DNA of 21,283 bases. Source: a virus. The notes under the pieces were generated by a model. The model did not search any database. It saw only the letters and a program-made list of their open reading frames with translations, and was not told the origin of the DNA. Position numbers and translations under genes: made by a program. The DNA is taken from the IMG/VR virus record IMGVR_UViG_3300043395_003232, positions 1-21,283 of that record. The stretch is one strand, 5' to 3'. Of this stretch, positions 8,466 to 13,022 are shown piece after piece. Each line of letters starts with the position of its first letter. The stretch's first letter is position 1.

Positions 8466-8468
8466 GGA
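8464..8468 (+). promoter_or_regulatory. Shine-Dalgarno GAGGA supporting an ATT start at 8473
   Basis: GAGGA (8464-8468) overlaps the stop of the preceding gene and lies 4 bases before ATT at 8473. The in-frame ATG at 8497 has only a pyrimidine-rich CTCACTCTCCTG ahead of it, and the ATG at 8416 lies deep inside the previous gene. The site therefore favours ATT as initiator. Confidence 0.5.
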
Positions 8469-8472
8469 CACC

Positions 8473-9180
8473 ATTGATCCGCTCACTCTCCTGGCAATGG
8501 CAAACGGCGCAGTTGCCGCCGTTAAGAAAGGTTGCCAGCTTTACAAAGAGATCCGCGGAGCAGCCGGCCAGGTTAAAGACGTCCTCAACGACCTCGATAA
8601 AACATTCCGAGCACAACACAAGGACAAACCACCAACACCTGAACAGACCAAGCAGTACCACGAGGAGCGCGAGCGGGTTAAGCACGTCGCCAACAGCGAC
8701 CCCAACGACGTCATATCCCAGGTTGGTGAGCAGCTTGGAACTTTCTTTGACGCATTCGACAAGATCGAGAAGGTTTTCTGGGAAGAAGAGCGTGCCGCAA
8801 AGCGCCTTTACACCGGCGATGAGTCGCTGAGTAAGAGGGCTTTGCAGCGTGTTCTGATTCGATCGCGCCTCCAGATGATGGAGACGGAGATTCGAGAACA
8901 GATGATCTATCACTCCCCGCCGGAGTTGAAAGATCTGTGGGGTCGATTCGAGAAGATGCGGGCTCAGATCACGGAAGAACAGGAAGCCGCAAGAGCGGAG
9001 CAGCACAGGAAAGACGCACTAGCGGCATGGCAACGGCAGCAAATTCGCAACGCGGTAGAGGACAACCTAATTTGGCTGGTCGTGCTGCTACTGGTCGCGG
9101 CGGAGGTTATGGGGGTTCTATGGACGATCCTACTGCATCGGCAGAACGCACTGCCCTCCTGGCCGGGACTACCTTCTTGA
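8473..9180 (+). CDS. Helical phage protein with C-terminal membrane anchor; apparent ATT start
   Basis: From ATT at 8473 the protein has 235 residues. It begins with a hydrophobic helix (DPLTLLAMANGAVAAVKKG), then a long charged helical region (LYKEIRGAAGQVKDVL, EERERVKHVANSDPNDVI, FWEEERAAKRLYTG, SKRALQRVLIRSRLQMM), a likely coiled coil (RFEKMRAQITEEQEAARAEQ), and one membrane segment near residues 199-221 (LIWLVVLLLVAAEVMGVLW). I recall phage proteins of this layout that begin Met-Asp-Pro, matching a start exactly at this ATT. The upstream ATG at 8416 would add 19 residues overlapping the previous gene; the first internal ATG (8497) would remove eight conserved-looking residues and lacks a Shine-Dalgarno. 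Function is unknown; the setting is the lysis/virion module. The last 61 bases overlap the next gene. Confidence 0.8.
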   Translation: MDPLTLLAMANGAVAAVKKGCQLYKEIRGAAGQVKDVLNDLDKTFRAQHKDKPPTPEQTKQYHEERERVKHVANSDPNDVISQVGEQLGTFFDAFDKIEKVFWEEERAAKRLYTGDESLSKRALQRVLIRSRLQMMETEIREQMIYHSPPELKDLWGRFEKMRAQITEEQEAARAEQHRKDALAAWQRQQIRNAVEDNLIWLVVLLLVAAEVMGVLWTILLHRQNALPSWPGLPS

Positions 9181-9302
9181 TGGTGCTGGTGCTGGTGCTG
9201 TTTCTATTTGTCGTCGGGCTGTACCTGAGCCTCAAGACCGAGCGAGATGTAAACGAGATTCTGAAATCGAAGATTGTTGGGAGATTGATTCAATGCCCGT
9301 GA
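9120..9302 (+). CDS. Small 60-aa single-pass membrane protein overlapping its neighbours
   Basis: ATG at 9120 opens a 60-codon frame. The protein has a short acidic N-terminus (MDDPTASAERTALLAG), one strongly hydrophobic segment near residues 14-37 (TTFLMVLVLVLFLFVVGLYL) and a charged tail (KTERDVNEILKSKIVGRL) ending in Cys-Pro. It overlaps the previous gene by 61 bases in another frame and the next by 10 bases. The frame stays open upstream to 8937, but the added residues are the shadow translation of the previous gene (Arg/Gly-rich), so the start at 9120 is preferred. GGAGG at 9102-9106 is rather distant, with GGGGG at 9111-9115 nearer. Topology fits a small holin-like or accessory membrane protein; no family is recognised with confidence. 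Confidence 0.65.
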   Translation: MDDPTASAERTALLAGTTFLMVLVLVLFLFVVGLYLSLKTERDVNEILKSKIVGRLIQCP

Positions 9303-9520
9303 GACTTTTATTGCTGGCTGTATTGGTGCTGGCTGGATGCCAGGACCGATACCGATACTTCTGTCAGAATCCGGACAACTTCGTTCATGAGTCCTGCCAG
9401 AAGCCTCGGTGCCAGTTCACCCAAACCTGCCCGGAATACCTCGTGGCCCCCATCCTGGAAAAGAAAATTGAACAACAGCAACAAACCCCAGCTCCCACCG
9501 CTAACCCCGGAAGAAATTGA
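9293..9520 (+). CDS. Cysteine-rich phage lipoprotein
   Basis: This 75-residue protein starts with a type II signal peptide (MPVRLLLLAVLVLAGC): the lipobox LAGC puts the lipidated Cys at position 16. The mature part has the DRYRYFCQNP motif and four more cysteines (24, 35, 40, 46) with spacing that suggests two disulfides, then a Gln/Pro tail. A small lipoprotein with a C-QDRYRY opening recurs in lysis or virion modules of other phages, without known function. The start has a good Shine-Dalgarno (GGGAG, 9279-9283). Its end overlaps the next gene, whose TTG start lies inside it. It is not the Rz1 partner, because a separate Rz1 exists downstream. It may act at the outer membrane, for example in superinfection exclusion; that is speculation. 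Confidence 0.8.
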   Translation: MPVRLLLLAVLVLAGCQDRYRYFCQNPDNFVHESCQKPRCQFTQTCPEYLVAPILEKKIEQQQQTPAPTANPGRN

Positions 9521-9986
9521 GGTCCGCGTCTGGGCCTTCGTTGTCGGCGTTGTGACGCTGATCCTGGCCGGAATCGTGTTCTTCATGCTGTACAGCGTGA
9601 CGTTCGTGACGCAGCCGATCAAGTCCATGGCGCCCATCGACCAGGGCTACTTGAAGATGCTCAACGACATCGTACTGCTCATCGTGGGCGGTATCGGCGG
9701 CGTCATGAGTAAGAAGGGCGTCAGCGCGATCGCCAACGCTCTCGGCACACCTCCGGCTCCGCCGCCTCCGGCTGCATGCCCGGTACAGGGGGCTCAGCCC
9801 CCTCTCCAATCGCCCGTGACCGGCGGGCCGTTTGGAAGTCCGTTTGGCGCGATGCCGGTCTATATCAACCCTGAGTTGGATGAGTCGTGGAGACCGCCGC
9901 CCCCGCCGACGACTCCGCCCCACCATCTCGAATCCGATGCTGAGCGCGAAGAGCTCGCAGCAGCCAGGAAGGAGGCCGGAACATGA
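9468..9986 (+). CDS. Two-segment membrane protein with proline-rich tail; holin candidate
   Basis: From TTG at 9468 the protein has 172 residues. A short polar N-terminus (NNSNKPQLPPLTPEEIEVR) leads into membrane segment 1 (about 21-46, WAFVVGVVTLILAGIVFFMLY), a loop with PIKSMAPIDQGYLKML, and segment 2 (about 67-84, NDIVLLIVGGIGGVMSKKG). A Pro-rich tail with PPAPPPP and RPPPPPTTPP follows, and the end is charged (DAEREELAAARKEAGT). Two segments just before spanins and endolysin fit a class II-type holin, although the 90-residue tail is long for one. TTG is chosen because TPEEIEVRVWAF begins just after it and no in-frame ATG occurs before segment 1; the earlier ATG at 9387 would read through the lipoprotein gene. 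GGAAAAG near 9457 may be its ribosome site. Confidence 0.75.
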   Translation: MNNSNKPQLPPLTPEEIEVRVWAFVVGVVTLILAGIVFFMLYSVTFVTQPIKSMAPIDQGYLKMLNDIVLLIVGGIGGVMSKKGVSAIANALGTPPAPPPPAACPVQGAQPPLQSPVTGGPFGSPFGAMPVYINPELDESWRPPPPPTTPPHHLESDAEREELAAARKEAGT

Positions 9987-10459
9987 TCGGACTGTTGCCG
10001 AATCCGTGGCTCATCCTTGGCGCAATTGCAATCTGGGTTAGCACTTACTTCTACGGACACCATGCCGGCTGGAAGGAGCGCGACCTGGATATGCAAAGCG
10101 CCGTCGCTCGCAAGAACGAGGAGTCTCGCAAACGCGAGCAGGACCTGACGAGCAAGCTCAACGACCAATCCGTTCAACTCAAGGAGGCGAACAATGTTCT
10201 CGATCAAAAACAGTCTGCTCTTGATCGCGCTATCCGCTCTGGCCGGGTGCGCATCAGCACCCCCACCAGTTGTGTATCAACCGGTCCGGGTGCCCCCGCT
10301 CCCAGCGGAGATAGCCCAGAAGCGCCCAGCGAATCTGAGCGACAGACTCTTGCAGCTATTGCAGCCATCGTCGCAGAAGGGGACCGAGCCATCAACCAGC
10401 TCAACGCCTGCATCGACGCCTACAACAAAGTAATGGAGTCAGTAAATGGTCAACGCTGA
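9983..10459 (+). CDS. Rz: Rz-like inner-membrane spanin
   Basis: This 158-residue protein is the inner-membrane half of the spanin that fuses inner and outer membranes in the last step of lysis. It has an N-terminal signal anchor (about residues 8-24, PWLILGAIAIWVSTYFYG) followed by a basic stretch. A periplasmic coiled coil runs from about residue 34 to 88 (RKREQDLTSKLNDQSVQLKEANNVL in heptad-like order), then a Pro/Ser linker and a second helix with LAAIAAIVAEGDRAINQL. Cys97 and Cys143 could form disulfides; disulfide-linked dimers are known for lambda Rz. A strong AAGGAGG at 9969-9975 precedes ATG at 9983, which overlaps the previous stop. Rz1 is wholly nested in the +1 frame, as in lambda, which strongly supports the call. 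The end overlaps the endolysin start by 14 bases. Confidence 0.92.
   Translation: MIGLLPNPWLILGAIAIWVSTYFYGHHAGWKERDLDMQSAVARKNEESRKREQDLTSKLNDQSVQLKEANNVLDQKQSALDRAIRSGRVRISTPTSCVSTGPGAPAPSGDSPEAPSESERQTLAAIAAIVAEGDRAINQLNACIDAYNKVMESVNGQR
10181..10187 (+). promoter_or_regulatory. Shine-Dalgarno AAGGAGG for the nested Rz1 gene
   Basis: A full AAGGAGG lies inside the Rz coding sequence, 6 bases before the Rz1 ATG at 10194. It shows that the embedded frame is translated on its own. Confidence 0.85.
10194..10433 (+). CDS. Rz1: Rz1-like outer-membrane spanin lipoprotein nested in Rz
   Basis: This 79-residue lipoprotein lies completely within Rz in the +1 frame, the same geometry as lambda Rz/Rz1. 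The signal peptide MFSIKNSLLLIALSALAGC ends in lipobox LAGC with lipidated Cys19. The mature chain is rich in proline (APPPVVYQPVRVPPLPAEIAQ), as is usual for Rz1, and continues into a Ser/Thr/Pro tail. It is expected in the inner leaflet of the outer membrane, where it binds the tip of Rz across the periplasm. The mature form is about 61 residues, longer than lambda Rz1 (about 40), because of the C-terminal SSTPASTPTTK-type extension. Its own strong Shine-Dalgarno is listed separately. Confidence 0.92.
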   Translation: MFSIKNSLLLIALSALAGCASAPPPVVYQPVRVPPLPAEIAQKRPANLSDRLLQLLQPSSQKGTEPSTSSTPASTPTTK

Positions 10460-11060
10460 ACAGCTTCGACAGCTTCACATCGGGGCTGAATGGGTTGAAC
10501 CGCTGAACAGTACGTTCGAGCGCTGGGGGATCGTCACTCCCCGTCAGCAAGCGGCGTTCATTGGTCAGTGCGGGCACGAGTGCGGCAGTTTCCGAGTCCT
10601 CGAGGAGAACCTGAACTACCGCGCCGCCACGCTGATGAAGCTCTGGCCCAAGCGTTTCCCCACGCTGGAGATTGCAAATGCTTACGCAGGAAACCCCAAG
10701 AAGATCGCCAACATGGTTTACGCAAATCGCATGGGCAATCGGGATGAGTCTAGTGGGGATGGCTATCGTTTCCGTGGCCGTGGATGCATCCAACTTACTG
10801 GTCATGCAAATTATTTCCATTGTGGGAAGGCTCTGGGAGTTGATCTCGTCATGGAGCCAGACCTGGTAGCAACGCCCCAGTATGCCGCCCTGTCAGCCGG
10901 CTGGTTCTGGTCTACCCATGACTGCAACCGCCTGGCAGAAGGGGCGGACTGGGTGGGTCTGACCAAGAAGATCAACGGCGGGACGATCGGTTTGCAGGAC
11001 CGCGTTTCTCACACCCAGATGGCGCTGGCCCAGATCGATCACTCCAGTGTGATGGCTTAA
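10446..11060 (+). CDS. GH19 (chitinase-like) endolysin
   Basis: This 204-residue protein is a muralytic enzyme of glycoside hydrolase family 19, which cleaves the glycan of peptidoglycan. The conserved order is visible: RQQAAFIGQCGHECGSF with the likely catalytic Glu45, ENLNY (residues 54-58), YRFRGRGCIQLTGHANY (about 107-123), and TKKINGG (about 173-179) with NGG typical of the substrate cleft. Its length matches single-domain phage endolysins of this family. No signal peptide, SAR segment or cell-wall-binding domain is present, so release should depend on a holin. TGGAG at 10434-10438 serves the ATG, 14 bases inside Rz. Having the endolysin after the spanins reverses the lambda order. Confidence 0.93.
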   Translation: MVNAEQLRQLHIGAEWVEPLNSTFERWGIVTPRQQAAFIGQCGHECGSFRVLEENLNYRAATLMKLWPKRFPTLEIANAYAGNPKKIANMVYANRMGNRDESSGDGYRFRGRGCIQLTGHANYFHCGKALGVDLVMEPDLVATPQYAALSAGWFWSTHDCNRLAEGADWVGLTKKINGGTIGLQDRVSHTQMALAQIDHSSVMA

Positions 11061-11080
11061 CTCCCAAGGAAAATCGACAA

Positions 11081-11392
11081 ATGAAAGCATCAAGCGTGAA
11101 GCGCGAAGGCGGGAAGCTCCAGTACCGGGGTCACGAATTCCCTGGATTTAACAAGCCGGTGAACGCGCCCTCCGGCGACAGCCACAAGAAGATGGTCCTG
11201 GCCAAGAAGGGCGACGACGTCAAGCTGGTGAAGTTCGGCCTGCGCGGTATGCAGGATTTCACGCAGCACCACGACGAGAAGCGCCGGGAGAACTACCTGG
11301 CCCGCTCCGCAGGCATCAAGGACAAGAACGGCAAGCCCACCAAGGACGATCCGTTCAGCGCCAACCATTGGGCTCGCAAAGAGCTCTGGTGA
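11081..11392 (+). CDS. Small basic phage protein with RRENYLARSAGI / NHWARKELW tail
   Basis: This 103-residue protein is lysine- and arginine-rich and lacks membrane segments. It opens MKASSVKREGGKLQYRG, has HKKMVLAKKGDDVKLVKFG in the middle, then a basic segment (HHDEKRRENYLARSAGI) and the ending DPFSANHWARKELW. The combination of KLVKFG, RR.NYL.RSAGI and a closing WAR..LW is one I know from small conserved proteins in phages and some large viruses (possibly DUF5872-like); no function is established. AAGGA at 11066-11070 precedes ATG at 11081. It lies between the endolysin and the tail hub gene, so a virion or DNA-binding role is possible. The next gene starts 7 bases after its stop. Confidence 0.75.
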   Translation: MKASSVKREGGKLQYRGHEFPGFNKPVNAPSGDSHKKMVLAKKGDDVKLVKFGLRGMQDFTQHHDEKRRENYLARSAGIKDKNGKPTKDDPFSANHWARKELW

Positions 11393-11399
11393 GGGTTAT

Positions 11400-13022
11400 A
11401 TGACAGCAATCAGCGTCAAGCAATTCGGAGGCATCAAGCCGATCATCAGCGCCCGACTGCTCGGCGCTAACGAGGCCCAGACCGCGCTCAACGCGAAGCT
11501 GGTCTCTGGCTCTCTGTTGCCGATGAAGGGCACCACGACGCTGCAAGCGCTGCAAAGCTCCAATCCGGCGACGATCTACCGTTACGGCACCAGCTCAACG
11601 GAAGCCAACTACTGGCTCGAGTTCGCGCAAGACACCGACGTCATGCGCACCCCGATTGCCCAGGACCAGTACGATCGTCTGTACTGGACTGACGGCAATA
11701 ACGTCCCTCGTTATGCCCCCAACAGCATGATCCTGGCCGCTGGTTCAGGAGCGTATCCGAGGGGGTCTTACAAGCTCGGCATTCCGGCGCCATCATCCGC
11801 CCCGGTATTGTCCGGAACCACGGCGGCTGGAACTGCTGACAAGCCAGAGACCCGAACCTACGTCACGACCTACGTGTCGGCGTACGGAGAAGAAGGGCCT
11901 CCGTCACCCGCGGCGGACCTGGTCACCATTAAGCCTGACACTGCCGTGACTGTCAGCCTTCCAGGCAATCCGTCTGGCGCTTACAACATCACGCTGGTCC
12001 GCATCTACCGGTCATCCACGGTTGGCAGCGCGGCACAGTTCCAGTTCGTGACAGAGGTCCCTGTCGCAAACACCTCGTATACCGACAGCAAAAAGCAGGC
12101 TGATCTGGCCGAGGTTTTGCCGTCTACCAATTGGGTCGCCCCTCCGGCTGGGCTCAAGGGTCTGCGCATGATGGCCAACGGCGCAGCAGTCGGCTTTGTA
12201 GGGAAAACCCTATATTTCTCGGAGCCGTACCTGCCGCATGCCTGGCCGAATGAGTACCCGATCGACTACGAAATCGTCGGCATCGCCACCTACGGTCAGT
12301 ACGTGGCGGTCTTGACTACGTCATACCCGTACCTGTTCAGCGGCGTTGACCCTGCCGCCATGAGCTCGAGCAAGATGCCTTTGCCGCAGGCTTGCGTCTC
12401 CAAGCGTTCGATTGTGGAGACCGGCAACGGTGTGATCTACGCCTCTCCTGATGGCCTGGTGGAGATCGGTACAACCAACGACGTTGTGACTCGCGGCATC
12501 TTTAATCGTGAGCAATGGCAGGATTACGTACCGTCCTCGATCGACGCCTACACCTACAACGGGCGGATCCACTGCTTCTACAACAACGGGACCCGCGGCG
12601 TTCTGGTGTTCGACTTCATGGGTCAGGGCGCCGTCCTAACCACGAACGACATCAACACCAGCACAGCGGTGACCGCAGCCTTCTACGACGCCACGGTGGA
12701 CAAGCTGTACCTGGCTCAGGGCGGCAACATCGTTCGTTTCGACCAGGGCTCCAACCAAACCTTCACCTGGAAAAGCAAACAGTTCCGGATGGACTACCCG
12801 CACAACTTCGGGTTTGGTCAAGTCAACGCGTATCAGTACCCGGTGACTTTCAAGCTGTACGCAGACGGCGTATTGAAGATGACGAAAACGGTCCAGAACA
12901 ACAACCAATTCCGATTGCCGTCGGGCTTCCGTGCTTACGAGTGGGCGTTTCAGCTCGAGGGCACTGGCGAGGTTACCGAGGTGGCGATCTCTGACAGCAC
13001 CGCAGAATTGAAATCTGTATGA
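11400..13022 (+). CDS. Virion structural protein, probable tail hub/beta-propeller type
   Basis: This 540-residue protein belongs to a family I recognise as a phage virion protein. It opens with MTAISVKQFGGIKPIISARLL and AQTALNAKL, followed by TIYRYG, WLEFAQDTDVMRTPIAQDQYDRLYWTDG and YKLGIPAPSSAP. The middle contains an FN3-like segment (TYVTTYVSAYGEEGPPSPA, then VRIYRSS). The second half has blade-like repeats (GKTLYFSEPYLPHAWP, VAVLTTSYPYLFSGVDP, GNGVIYASPDGLVEIG, DKLYLAQGGNIVRFDQG), which suggest a beta-propeller. Such proteins occur in podoviruses near tail and ejection genes; P22 gp10-like tail-plug proteins are a possible analogue, not shown here. GAGGG at 11391-11395 lies 4 bases before ATG. 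The stop overlaps the next ATG (13019-13022). Confidence 0.8.
   Translation: MTAISVKQFGGIKPIISARLLGANEAQTALNAKLVSGSLLPMKGTTTLQALQSSNPATIYRYGTSSTEANYWLEFAQDTDVMRTPIAQDQYDRLYWTDGNNVPRYAPNSMILAAGSGAYPRGSYKLGIPAPSSAPVLSGTTAAGTADKPETRTYVTTYVSAYGEEGPPSPAADLVTIKPDTAVTVSLPGNPSGAYNITLVRIYRSSTVGSAAQFQFVTEVPVANTSYTDSKKQADLAEVLPSTNWVAPPAGLKGLRMMANGAAVGFVGKTLYFSEPYLPHAWPNEYPIDYEIVGIATYGQYVAVLTTSYPYLFSGVDPAAMSSSKMPLPQACVSKRSIVETGNGVIYASPDGLVEIGTTNDVVTRGIFNREQWQDYVPSSIDAYTYNGRIHCFYNNGTRGVLVFDFMGQGAVLTTNDINTSTAVTAAFYDATVDKLYLAQGGNIVRFDQGSNQTFTWKSKQFRMDYPHNFGFGQVNAYQYPVTFKLYADGVLKMTKTVQNNNQFRLPSGFRAYEWAFQLEGTGEVTEVAISDSTAELKSV

Noticed and set aside
8416-8472. Upstream ATG for the 235-aa protein
   Set aside because: It would add 19 residues (MLDCTSRPDTAP...) that are the out-of-frame translation of the end of the previous gene, with a long overlap and no Shine-Dalgarno.
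8937-9119. Longer start for the 60-aa membrane protein
   Set aside because: The added 61 residues are Arg/Gly/Ser-rich shadow translation of the upstream gene; the membrane protein proper starts at 9120.
9387-9467. ATG start for the two-segment membrane protein
   Set aside because: The added 27 residues come from another frame of the lipoprotein gene and look random (SPARSLGASSPKPAR); the TTG at 9468 begins the ordered sequence.
9788-9802. GGGGG CTCAG CCCCC hairpin
   Set aside because: It is inside the coding sequence of the holin candidate, has a 5-bp stem and no T-tract, so it is not a terminator.
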